The position numbers were made by a program, and so were the translations under genes. From Kutzneria buriramensis (GTDB lineage: Bacteria; Actinomycetota; Actinomycetes; Mycobacteriales; Pseudonocardiaceae), in the NCBI RefSeq assembly GCF_003387475.1, contig NZ_QUNO01000002.1:682001-746000 (forward strand): a DNA stretch of 64,000 nt, given 5' to 3'. Shown here one piece after another: positions 34,726-43,102 of this stretch. The stretch's first letter is position 1; each line of letters opens with the position of its first letter. The notes below the pieces were generated by a model. The model saw only the letters and a program-made list of their open reading frames with translations. It was not told the origin of the DNA and did no database searches.

Positions 34726-35286
34726 TCAGGCCTTGTCCGCCACCGTCTCCAGCCGCGTGATGTACTCCCGCCACCACCGCTGGTCCCACGGCGGCATGAA
34801 ATCGTTGCCGGGCTTGAGTCCCACGGTCCCGTCCACCAACTCCCGCACGATGTCCGCGTGCCCGAGGTGGCGTTGCGTCTCGGCGAGAACGTGCGTCAGC
34901 ACCCGGTGCAGCGTCGCCCGCTGCTCCGGCCACCACACCACCGTGCCGAGATCTTCCGCGTCCAGCGCGTGGATGGTGGCATCGGCGTGCCGCCAGGCCG
35001 CGCGATACGCCTCGACGATGTAGTCCCGGGACTCGTCGGCCGTCGCCCACATGTCGGTGTTCGGCTCCAACCCCTGTCGCAGCCACGGAACCGGGTCCGC
35101 GGGGTGCCGGTCGAACACGATGCCGAGGTAGAGCAGCTCGACCGTGGTGAGGTGCTTGACAAGCCCCAGCAGGTTCGTTCCGGTGGGCGTGAGCGGTCGG
35201 CGGACATCCCGCTCGACCAGGCCGTCCAGCTTCCACAGCAGCGCCTCGCGGGCGTCCCTCAGATAGCGGTGAAGATCGTCTTTCAC
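34726..35286 (-). CDS. DinB-family protein
   Basis: The 186-residue four-helix DinB/DUF664 protein has the metal-binding histidines in LLGLVKHLTTVELLYLG (first His) and HRVLTHVLAETQRHLGHAD (others). The related mycothiol-dependent maleylpyruvate isomerases and thiol transferases use such sites with bacillithiol or mycothiol; here the substrate is unknown. GTG at 35286 is preceded by GGAGAGGAAAC. It is divergent from the ECF sigma gene with a 66-bp spacer. Confidence 0.85.
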   Translation of the reverse strand: MKDDLHRYLRDAREALLWKLDGLVERDVRRPLTPTGTNLLGLVKHLTTVELLYLGIVFDRHPADPVPWLRQGLEPNTDMWATADESRDYIVEAYRAAWRHADATIHALDAEDLGTVVWWPEQRATLHRVLTHVLAETQRHLGHADIVRELVDGTVGLKPGNDFMPPWDQRWWREYITRLETVADKA

Positions 35287-35352
35287 GCCGGTTTCCTCTC
35301 CTTGAAACGCGTTCGACAAGAGAGACCGCCGCGCTCCGGCACAATCATCGGC

Positions 35353-36330
35353 GTGAGCGAGATTTCTCCACCGGACCCCGACCTGGCCGCCGCCAGGGCC
35401 GGCGACGACGCCGCGTTCACACGACTCGTGCGGCCGCTGCGCGGGGAGTTGCACGCGCACTGCTACCGCATGCTGGGCTCGGCCCACGACGCCGACGACG
35501 CCCTCCAGGACGCGTTGTTACGGGCGTGGAAGGGACTGTCCGGCTTCGAGGGCCGCAGCTCGCTGCGGTCGTGGCTGTACAAGGTCGCCACCCGCACGTG
35601 CCTGGACCTGGTGGAGGCCCGCGCCCGCCGCGCGCTGCCGATGGACTTCGACGAGGAGGCGGCGTGGCTGGGGCCGTACCCGGACGCGCGGTACGAGCAG
35701 CGCGAGGCCGTGGAGCTGGCGTTCGTCGCGGCGCTGCAACACCTGCCCGGCAACCAGCGGGCGGCGCTGCTGCTGTTCGAGGTGCTGGGCTTCTCCGCCG
35801 CGGAGATCGCCGAGGTGATGGCCACCTCCACCGCGTCGGTGAACAGCGCCCTGCAACGGGCCCGGGCCGCCGACATCCCGGAGCCCAGCCAGCAGCAGGC
35901 GTTGCGGAAGATCGGGGACGCGCGGGTCCGCGAGATCGTCGCCGAGTACGCGGGCGCGCTGGAACGCGGCGACGCCGACGCGCTGCTGGCGCTGCTCACC
36001 GAGGACGTGACCTGGGCGATGCCGCCGCTGAGAGAGTGGTACGCGGGCGTCGACGCGGTGATGGACTTCGCGACGCGGGTGCCGCTGGCCTCGTGCGGCA
36101 GCTGGCGGCACCTGGCCGTGACGGCCAACGGGCAGCCGGCCGTGGCCTTCTACCTGCGGCGCGACGGCGACGGACCCCATCTGGCCTGGTCCGTCACGGT
36201 GCTGACGCTGCGCGACGACCGGATCGCCGCGCTGACCTCGTTCCTCGGCGCCGAGCACTTCGCGCTGTTCAGCCTGCCGAACGCGCTGGCCGGGGAACCA
36301 CCGCCTGACGGCCGTCTCACACCCAACTGA
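35353..36330 (+). CDS. ECF sigma factor with C-terminal SnoaL/NTF2-like domain
   Basis: The 325-residue sigma-70 family protein has sigma-2 in LHAHCYRMLGSAHDADDALQ (with the DALLRAW -10 recognition helix after it) and sigma-4 in FSAAEIAEVMATSTASVNSA. The C-terminal 130 residues are an NTF2-like domain (VREIVAEYAGALERGDADAL, LREWYAGVDAV). This is the SigJ/TIGR02960 type of extended ECF factor, which often has no anti-sigma factor and is controlled by its own tail. GTG start at 35353. The PBP-like gene follows 39 bp later and may be co-transcribed. Confidence 0.9.
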   Translation: MSEISPPDPDLAAARAGDDAAFTRLVRPLRGELHAHCYRMLGSAHDADDALQDALLRAWKGLSGFEGRSSLRSWLYKVATRTCLDLVEARARRALPMDFDEEAAWLGPYPDARYEQREAVELAFVAALQHLPGNQRAALLLFEVLGFSAAEIAEVMATSTASVNSALQRARAADIPEPSQQQALRKIGDARVREIVAEYAGALERGDADALLALLTEDVTWAMPPLREWYAGVDAVMDFATRVPLASCGSWRHLAVTANGQPAVAFYLRRDGDGPHLAWSVTVLTLRDDRIAALTSFLGAEHFALFSLPNALAGEPPPDGRLTPN

Positions 36331-36369
36331 TAGACATGTCGCTGTTTGAACGTGAGGGGGTACTCCGGC

Positions 36370-38175
36370 GTGAACGAGGAAGCCGCGCATTCCGACATCA
36401 ACTGGCGTCGGGTGCGCCGGTTCGGGTACGTGGTGGCCGCGGTTGTCGTCGCCATCCCGCTCATCGCGTTCGGCATCACCTACGCGGTGGTGAGCGCGCC
36501 GGACCCCAAGTCCGTCAGCGACATGCAGCAGACCGTGACCCTCTTCTACACCGACGGCTCGGTGATGACCACCATCGGCCCGAGCGGCGGCGGCAACCGC
36601 ACCGTCGTGCAGATCGCCCAGGTCCCGCCGGTCGTCCGGCACGCCGTGGAGGCGGCCGAGGACGAGGGCTTCGAGACCAACATCGGCCTGGGCGGCATCA
36701 CCACCCAGTTCGTGCGGCTGGCCACCGGCGACGACGCGCGGTCGCTGCCCGACCAGTGGACGCAGCTGGTGCGGTCGATCAAGCTGGGCCGGCAGCAGTC
36801 CAAGGACGACATCCTCGCCGCCTACCTGAGCCTGGTCTACATGGGTCGCGGCGCGTACGGCATCCAGGCCGCCGCGCAGCAGTACTTCGGCAAGAAGCTC
36901 GACCAGCTCGACGCGTCCGAGGCGGCCTTCCTGGCCGGCTGCATCGACCAGCCGGCCAAGGACGAGGACGCGACCTGGACCAAGCAGCAGTGGACGCACG
37001 TGCTGGACCGGATGGTCGCCAACGACTGGCTCGGCCAGGACGAGCGGGCCAAGTACCCGACGCCGCCGAAGACGATCGCGCCGGTCACCGGGTCGCTGCC
37101 GCCGGCGCAGTCGTTCATCGTTCGGCAGGTGCTGGCCGAGGCCAAGCAGCAGGGCCTGGACGAGGACGCGCTGCGGCACGAGGGCGCCCAGATCTACACC
37201 ACCATCGACCGCAAGGCCCAGACGCTGGCCGAGCAGGCCGCCGGGTCACTGCGGTCGGCGGACCCGGACGTCGGCGACGCGCTGGTGGCGATCAACCCGG
37301 CCACCGGCGCGATCATCTCCTGGTTCGGCGGCGACAACCCCGAGCAGGCCATGCCGGACACCGCCGACACCGCCGCCCAGCCCGGCCCCACGTTCCAGCC
37401 GCTGGTGCTGGCCGCCGCGATCCGCACCTCCAACCCGCAGGTCACGCTGGCCACCCCGTACAACGGCACCAGCCCGCAGACCATCGGCGGCGTGGTGATC
37501 AAGAACTTCGGCGGCACGGACTGCGGGCCGCAGTGCACGGTCGCCGACGCCATGAAGAACTCGAACAACCCCGTCTTCTACAAGATGACCGACGACATCG
37601 GGCCGGCCAACGTCGTCAAGGCCGCGTTCGACGCGGGGGTCGCCACCACCCAGACCATCGGCGGGAAGACCGGCCCCGCGCTGGTCTCGCCCGGCCCGAA
37701 TTCGAGCCCGACCGACGCCGTCGGCTCGGGCGCCTACCCGGTGCGGCCGCGGGACGTCGCGCAGGCCTACGCCACGTTCGCCGCGAACGGCAAGTACACG
37801 CCGGCGCACTTCATCAACAACATCGCCTCCGCCGGCGGCCGCACGGTCTTCGACTCCCGCGCCGCCGACTCGTTCAAGCCCAAGCAGGCCTTCGACCCGG
37901 CGCAGGCCCAGCTGATCACCCAGTCGCTGCTCACCGGCCCCGGCCTGGACGGCGGCCGCCCGGTGGCGTCCAAGGCGGGCGTCACCGAGTTCCTCGACAC
38001 GCCGAACAACTCCGACGCGTGGACCGTCGGCTACACGCCCCAGGTGGTCACGGCCGTGTGGGTGGGTCATCGCAAGGACCTCGCCTCCATGCAGGAGAGC
38101 GTGGCCGTGCCCACCGGCATCTGGCAGCAGTACATGAACTCCTACCTGCGGGACAAGCCGGCGACCCAGTTCTAG
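36370..38175 (+). CDS. Class A penicillin-binding-protein homologue with degraded active sites
   Basis: The 601-residue protein has one membrane helix (about 19-43), a GT51-like domain and a transpeptidase-like domain in the usual order. Key residues are lost. GT51: the first Glu remains (ED at 97-98) but EDxxFxxHxG has Asn104 for His, GGSTIxQQ is reduced to GGITTQFV, and the motif-3 Glu is Gln132 with LE changed to LG (140). Transpeptidase: SxxK reads PTFQ (Pro340, Gln343), SxN is kept (SNN 398-400), KTG reads KAG (535-537). The gene is otherwise intact, so a non-catalytic scaffold or sensor role is likely. GTG 36370 has GAGGGGG upstream. Confidence 0.85.
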   Translation: MNEEAAHSDINWRRVRRFGYVVAAVVVAIPLIAFGITYAVVSAPDPKSVSDMQQTVTLFYTDGSVMTTIGPSGGGNRTVVQIAQVPPVVRHAVEAAEDEGFETNIGLGGITTQFVRLATGDDARSLPDQWTQLVRSIKLGRQQSKDDILAAYLSLVYMGRGAYGIQAAAQQYFGKKLDQLDASEAAFLAGCIDQPAKDEDATWTKQQWTHVLDRMVANDWLGQDERAKYPTPPKTIAPVTGSLPPAQSFIVRQVLAEAKQQGLDEDALRHEGAQIYTTIDRKAQTLAEQAAGSLRSADPDVGDALVAINPATGAIISWFGGDNPEQAMPDTADTAAQPGPTFQPLVLAAAIRTSNPQVTLATPYNGTSPQTIGGVVIKNFGGTDCGPQCTVADAMKNSNNPVFYKMTDDIGPANVVKAAFDAGVATTQTIGGKTGPALVSPGPNSSPTDAVGSGAYPVRPRDVAQAYATFAANGKYTPAHFINNIASAGGRTVFDSRAADSFKPKQAFDPAQAQLITQSLLTGPGLDGGRPVASKAGVTEFLDTPNNSDAWTVGYTPQVVTAVWVGHRKDLASMQESVAVPTGIWQQYMNSYLRDKPATQF

Positions 38176-38178
38176 CGG

Positions 38179-40320
38179 TCAGCGCCACCAGGGCTGGTGG
38201 CGCTGCGCCGCCACCACGCCGGCCGGTTCCACCAGCTCGGTCAGCCGCGGCGTCACGTGCTCCAGGTGCTCGCGCACCCACAGCGCGGTGGACAGGTCCG
38301 AGACGGTCGTGCCGTTGGGCAGCACCGGCTCGCGCAGCTGCGGCGGCGCGAGCATCGGCACGTCGCCGTGGTCCGTGCGGTCCAGGCGGGACGCGAGGTG
38401 GTCGAACCAGGCCGCGACCTGCCCCGCGTGGTCGCCCAGCGTCACCCTGAGCGGGTCGGGGTCGCCCGCCGCCGCGGGCAGCCCGGCCAGCGAGTGCGCC
38501 GTCAGCCGGACCCGCAGCGCCCCGGCGACCAGCCGCCACAGGTACTCCTTGGGCACCCGCTTGGCCCCCTGCTCGGCGAGGAATCCGCGCAGCGCCTCGT
38601 CCAGGCGGATGCCGGCGGCGATCGCCGCCGAGGCCGGCGGCGACTCCGGGCGCAGGCCCAGCGCCCAGTGGGCCGCGTCGGACAGGTACAGGCCGCCGGT
38701 GCGGAAGGCGTCCGCGAGGTCGTCGGCGACCAGCGAGCCCGCGCCGCGCGGCCAGAACAGCACGCCGACCAGGAAGCTCACCGCGCAGCCGATCGCCACG
38801 TCCTCGATCCGCACCACGCCGATCTGCCAGCCCGCCGGCACCAGCAGGTTGAACAGCACCGACACGACCACCGTGAAGGCGGCCTGACCGGCGGCAAACG
38901 GCAGCACGCCCGGAGCGTAGGCCGCGACCAGCACCGCCAGCGGCAGCGCCGTCCACAGCGCGGCGGTGCTGGACCCGATGGCCAGCAGCAGCACCGCGCC
39001 GATGACGAAGCCGGCGACCGTGCCGAGCAGGGCCCGCAGCGCCGTGGACCCGGTCGACGCGGCGTTCGTGCGCAGCACCGAGAGGGTGCCGAGCACCACC
39101 CAGAAGCCGTGCTCCACGCCCGTCAGGTCCGCCACCGCGACCGCGACCGCCAGCGCGATCGCGCCTCGTGCGCTGTTCAGGAACCACACCGACCGCAGGT
39201 TGGCGTGCCGTGACACCAGGTTGGTGACCGTCGTCAGGCCCGCGAGACGGCTCTCGCTCTGGGCCGGGGCCGTGCCGAACCAGCGCCGCCGCCCGCGGGA
39301 CACGATCGACGGGTCGGCCTGGTGCGAGGCGATCAGGGCGTCCGCGAGCGCGGTGTGCGCGGCGACCGCCGCCGTACGCGCGTGGAACGACAGGTGCACC
39401 GCCGCCCCGAAGCCGGCGCTGTCGCTGCGCAGCCGGCGCAGGTGCTCCACGCTGTCCGCGAGGCTGCGCTCCAGGCAGTCCAGCTCCGGCTTGGTCGGCT
39501 CGCCGTCCAGCACCGCCGCGACGTCCCGCAGCACCGTCGCCGTGTCCGTGAGCAGACGGCGCTCCACCTCGTCGATGTGCGTCAGGTCGTCGTACTCGCG
39601 GAGGCTGTCGCAGATCACCGACGTGCACCACTCCAGCAGCCCGACCAGGCTGTCCAGCGCCTGGTCGGCCGCCGCGAGGCCGGTCGGCCGGTACGGCGTC
39701 GCGGTGAACGTGCTGAGCAGGTTGTGCTTGCACTCGATCGAGTGCTCCCGCCACTTCGGGTCGCGGTCGCCCTTGAGCGCCGCGCCGAGCTGGTCGGCCA
39801 GCGCTCGGGCGCTCGTCGCCACCGCTCGCCGCAGCGCCGCGCCCGGCGGCTTCGGCGACAGCGCCAGCACCGCGAGCGTGCCGACGATCGAGGCCAGCCA
39901 CCAGCCGGCCAGCCGGGCCGGGACCATGTCCATCGTGCCCGGCGAGGCCGCCGGCAGCACGTAGGCCAGCAGCGCCGCCGTGCTGCCCGAGGCCGCGTTC
40001 GGGCCGCCGACGCCCGCGAACAGCACCAGGAACACCACCGGCAGCGTCACCAGGGTCGCCAGCAGCACCGAGGTGTTCACCGCCGTGCCGATGACGATCA
40101 AGGCGCTGCCGGCCAGCGCCAGGCCCAGGTGCGCGACGATCTTGTCACGGGCCCGGCCGCCGAAGGCCGCCAGCACCAGCGTGGCGAAGCCGCCGAAGGC
40201 CGCGAAGGTGGCCACCTGGAGGTCGCCCAGCACCTCGTAGCTGAAGGCGAACAGGCCCGGCACCACCAGGGTCGCGCGGAGAGCCCGCAGCGCGGCCGGA
40301 GTCGACCACAAGCTGTTCAT
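38179..40320 (-). CDS. FUSC-family inner membrane transporter
   Basis: The 713-residue protein has two blocks of six or so membrane helices, an N-terminal one (LVVPGLFAFSYEVLGDL to VGTLAVLALSP) and one at about 375-520 (RGAIALAVAVAVADLTG, GVEHGFWVVLGTLSVLRTN), separated and followed by cytosolic helical regions. This is the FUSC/aromatic-acid exporter (YccS/AaeB-like) fold. The second block has the conserved FWVVLGTLSVLRTN segment. It probably exports aromatic or amphipathic acids. The ATG at 40320 is where the membrane domain begins. It is divergent from the P450 gene. Confidence 0.85.
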   Translation of the reverse strand: MNSLWSTPAALRALRATLVVPGLFAFSYEVLGDLQVATFAAFGGFATLVLAAFGGRARDKIVAHLGLALAGSALIVIGTAVNTSVLLATLVTLPVVFLVLFAGVGGPNAASGSTAALLAYVLPAASPGTMDMVPARLAGWWLASIVGTLAVLALSPKPPGAALRRAVATSARALADQLGAALKGDRDPKWREHSIECKHNLLSTFTATPYRPTGLAAADQALDSLVGLLEWCTSVICDSLREYDDLTHIDEVERRLLTDTATVLRDVAAVLDGEPTKPELDCLERSLADSVEHLRRLRSDSAGFGAAVHLSFHARTAAVAAHTALADALIASHQADPSIVSRGRRRWFGTAPAQSESRLAGLTTVTNLVSRHANLRSVWFLNSARGAIALAVAVAVADLTGVEHGFWVVLGTLSVLRTNAASTGSTALRALLGTVAGFVIGAVLLLAIGSSTAALWTALPLAVLVAAYAPGVLPFAAGQAAFTVVVSVLFNLLVPAGWQIGVVRIEDVAIGCAVSFLVGVLFWPRGAGSLVADDLADAFRTGGLYLSDAAHWALGLRPESPPASAAIAAGIRLDEALRGFLAEQGAKRVPKEYLWRLVAGALRVRLTAHSLAGLPAAAGDPDPLRVTLGDHAGQVAAWFDHLASRLDRTDHGDVPMLAPPQLREPVLPNGTTVSDLSTALWVREHLEHVTPRLTELVEPAGVVAAQRHQPWWR

Positions 40321-40423
40321 CGGGCGAGCATATTTGCCGTTCCACGTCAGCGATATGCCAAGCGGCCGGTCAGCGAGAATGATCGATGAGCCGACCGTCC
40401 TGCGCGCACCTGGGGGCCGCCCG

Positions 40424-41581
40424 ATGACCACTCCCGTCGAGATGAGCCGCGACCGCTTCGACCCGTCGCCCGCGCTGCGCGAGCTGGCCGGCCAACCCGG
40501 CTTACCCCGGTTCACCTCGGTGTTCGGGCCCGCCCGGCTCGCCGTGCGGCACGAGGACGTGCGGGCCGTGTACGGCAACTCGGTCGAGTTCAGCAACGGC
40601 GCCCAGACGCGGCTGCAGGGCACCGAGTCCGCCGACGTCGGCTTCATCCTCGGCTACGACCCGCCCGAGCACACCCGGCTGCGGCGCATGATCGCGCCCG
40701 AGTTCACCCTGCGGCGGATGCGCGCCATCCAGCCCCGGATCGTCACGATCGTCGATTCCGCACTCGACGCCCTGGCCGCCGCCGGGCCCGGCGCGGACCT
40801 CGTGTCCACCTTCGCCCTGCCCGTGCCGTCGCTGGTGATCTGCGAGCTGCTCGGCGTGCCGTACGAGGACCGGGACCGGTTCCAGCTGCTGACCACCCGT
40901 CAGCTCGACTTCGCCGTGCCGCTGGAGGAGCGCAACCAGGTCGGCCAGGAGGTGGCCGAGTACCTCCGCGAGCTCGTCTCCCGGCACCAGGCGTCCCCCG
41001 GCGACGACCTCATCGGCGAACTCATCCGCCTGTACGGCGCGGATCTCTCGTTCGCCGAGCTCGTCGGCGTCTCCCACATGCTGCTGATCGCCGGGCATGA
41101 GACCACGTCCAACATGCTCGGGCTGGGTTCCCTGCTGCTGCTGGAGAATCCGGCGCAGCTGGCCGTGATGCGCGACTCCCCCGACGCCGTCGAGGGCGCC
41201 GTCGAGGAGCTGCTCCGCTACCTGTCCGTCGTCCACTTCGGTCTGCCCCGGGAGGTCGTCGCCGAGGTCACCGTCGGCGGCGACACCCTCTCCGTCGGCG
41301 AACTGGTCGTGTGCTCCATCGTCCTGGCCAACCGCGACGCCGCCGTCGTGGACGACCCCGACCGCCTCGACCTCACCCGGCGCGCCACCCCCCACCTCGC
41401 GTTCGGCCACGGCATCCACCACTGCGTCGGCGCACCCCTGGCCCGGCTGGAGATGGCCATCGCCTTCCCCGCCCTGCTCCGGCGGTTCCCCACTCTGCGG
41501 CTGGCCGTGCCCGCCGCGGAGATCCCCTTCCACACCACCGGCCCCGTCTACGGCGTCCAGTCCCTGCCCGTGGCCTGGTGA
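40424..41581 (+). CDS. Cytochrome P450
   Basis: The 385-residue bacterial class I P450 has the I-helix oxygen-binding motif LIAGHETTSN, ExxR-helix EELLRYLSVV, and haem loop FGHGIHHCVGAPLAR with the Cys ligand near residue 334. The sequence resembles CYP105/107-type enzymes. No ferredoxin gene is adjacent. The ATG at 40424 is favoured; an ATG 15 codons upstream is possible. Tail-to-tail with the phosphotransferase gene, 3 bases apart. Substrate unknown; the divergent FUSC exporter could act on its product (inference). Confidence 0.9.
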   Translation: MTTPVEMSRDRFDPSPALRELAGQPGLPRFTSVFGPARLAVRHEDVRAVYGNSVEFSNGAQTRLQGTESADVGFILGYDPPEHTRLRRMIAPEFTLRRMRAIQPRIVTIVDSALDALAAAGPGADLVSTFALPVPSLVICELLGVPYEDRDRFQLLTTRQLDFAVPLEERNQVGQEVAEYLRELVSRHQASPGDDLIGELIRLYGADLSFAELVGVSHMLLIAGHETTSNMLGLGSLLLLENPAQLAVMRDSPDAVEGAVEELLRYLSVVHFGLPREVVAEVTVGGDTLSVGELVVCSIVLANRDAAVVDDPDRLDLTRRATPHLAFGHGIHHCVGAPLARLEMAIAFPALLRRFPTLRLAVPAAEIPFHTTGPVYGVQSLPVAW

Positions 41582-41584
41582 CAT

Positions 41585-42364
41585 TCAGCAGGCGTGGCCG
41601 ACCAGCTGCCGCCGGTTCCCGTCCAGCCAGGTCCGGGACCGCCGGTTCTGGTTCTCGTACCCGTCGGCCCACATCTTCGCGAAGCCGGGGTGGCCCGCCG
41701 GCGGGTGTTGTCCAGCGCCTGGTCCAGGAACTCGGCCAGCAACCCGATCACCTGCTCGCGCTGCGCGGCGGCGAGGTCGTGGGCGTCGGCGAACGCACGG
41801 AACCGGCCGGCGAGGTCGGTGTCGGCGCGGGCGTCGGCGATGTCCACGGGGTCGCGCAGCGGAATCCAGTGACGGGCGGCGACGGCGATGTCGAACAGCG
41901 GGCTGGCCGGGGTCGCGAGGTCGAAGTCGATGAACGCGGCGGCACGACCGGCCCGGACGACGACGTTCTCCAGGCACAGGTCGGCGTGGCAGACGAGGTT
42001 TCCCCGCGCGCCGGCCGGAAGCCGGCGCGTCGGCCACCGCATTCCCGGCGGCAGTTCGAACCCCGCCGACGCGTGGTGCAGTTCTCGTTGCAGGGCAGCG
42101 ATGCTGAGCAACAGATCCGCGTCGGCCACCCAGTCCGGATACGGCTCGACGGCCACGTCCCCGTCGAGGAAGTCGAGCACCTCGCGGCCCTGCGCGTCCA
42201 GGCGGTGGAAGCGCGGCGAGCCATGGAAACCGACCTCGGCCAGGTGCGTCAGGAACAGTCGGACCTGGCTCGCCGCCGGTCCACCGGGCCGACGCACCGT
42301 GTCCCCCCACCCTGACGACCCGTCCGGCGTTGTCGACCCCGCCGACCAGCTGCTCCTCCGCCAC
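41585..42364 (-). pseudogene. Aminoglycoside phosphotransferase-family protein, two frameshifts
   Basis: The family sequence is spread over two frames. The N-terminus (VAEEQLVGGVDNAGRVVRVG) is in one frame. The body (DTVRRPGGPAASQVRLFL.., catalytic GNLVCHADLCLENVVV and AFIDFDLATP) is in a second. The C-terminus (GHPGFAKMWADGYENQNRR) is back in the first. The first shift is one extra G in a six-G run (C6 on the plus strand at 42303-42308). The second is one missing G in GGCGGGCC (about 41694-41698). Either the gene is decaying or the two homopolymer lengths are sequencing errors; all catalytic motifs are intact, which favours error or very recent decay. Start probably GTG at 42364. Confidence 0.75.
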
Positions 42365-42451
42365 GCGATCCCCCGAACATCTCATACCGGCAACGGCCGA
42401 TGATATTCGGTACCCGCGGCGACCGGCCCGACAGAACCGCGTTCCTTGAGA

Positions 42452-43102
42452 TCAGACGTAGTACGAGTTGACCGCCGACTGGCCGGTGTAGTTCGGCCCC
42501 GCCCGATCGTCCGCACCGCGGTAGCGAAACGGCAGTCTTACCGCGCGCCGACCTCGGCACGTGATCCGCCGCCGGCGTCCGTCGTACTCGAACCCGTTGG
42601 CACGCAGAGCGGTGGGCAGCCGGCGCCCGAGCCCCGTCCGTACGCCGGCCACGTCCAGGTTCGCCACTAGCAGGCCGTCGGTGGCGAGCCACGACGCCGC
42701 GCCGGCCAGCACCCCGAGCTTGTCGCCCACGTAGTGCAAACCGTGCACACAGGTCACCAGGTCGTACTGGCCAGCCGGCGTCCAGGTGGTCGCCGACGCC
42801 ACTTCCAGCCGTACGCCGGGATGTCCCGGCCCGGCGAAGAAGTCCACGAGGTCGACGCCGGTGATGAGCAGCCGCTCGTCGTCGATCATCCGCGCGCATT
42901 CGAGCAGCGCCGACCCGGTGCCGCAGCACAGATCCAGCCACCTGACGGTCTCGATACCGCGGTCGAGCCGGTCCTGGATCAGCCCGGCGATGTCGATGCC
43001 CAGTTCGCGCTCGTACGCGGCGAGCCGCCGTTCGCGGTTCATGTCGCAGTTGGCCACCACGGCCGATCGTTCCAGCGCGGCGTCGTCGAGCAGCCGGTTC
43101 AC
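42452..43102 (-). CDS. Class I SAM-dependent methyltransferase
   Basis: A 216-residue Rossmann-fold methyltransferase: motif I VRWLDLCCGTGSALLE, acidic end of strand 2 in GVDLVDFF, motif post I/II YDLVTCVHGLHYVGD. It starts within a 4-bp ATGA overlap with the WD40 gene upstream, so translation is coupled. The acceptor is unknown. The last ~30 residues (ITCRGRRAVRLPFRYRGADD) are basic and resemble a substrate-binding tail. Confidence 0.8.
   Translation of the reverse strand: MNRLLDDAALERSAVVANCDMNRERRLAAYERELGIDIAGLIQDRLDRGIETVRWLDLCCGTGSALLECARMIDDERLLITGVDLVDFFAGPGHPGVRLEVASATTWTPAGQYDLVTCVHGLHYVGDKLGVLAGAASWLATDGLLVANLDVAGVRTGLGRRLPTALRANGFEYDGRRRRITCRGRRAVRLPFRYRGADDRAGPNYTGQSAVNSYYV

Noticed and set aside
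39980-41581. Start of a secondary-metabolite cluster (FUSC exporter, P450, nearby sigma factors)
   Set aside because: No PKS, NRPS, terpene or RiPP core enzyme anywhere in the 64 kb; the genes are more simply accessory singletons.
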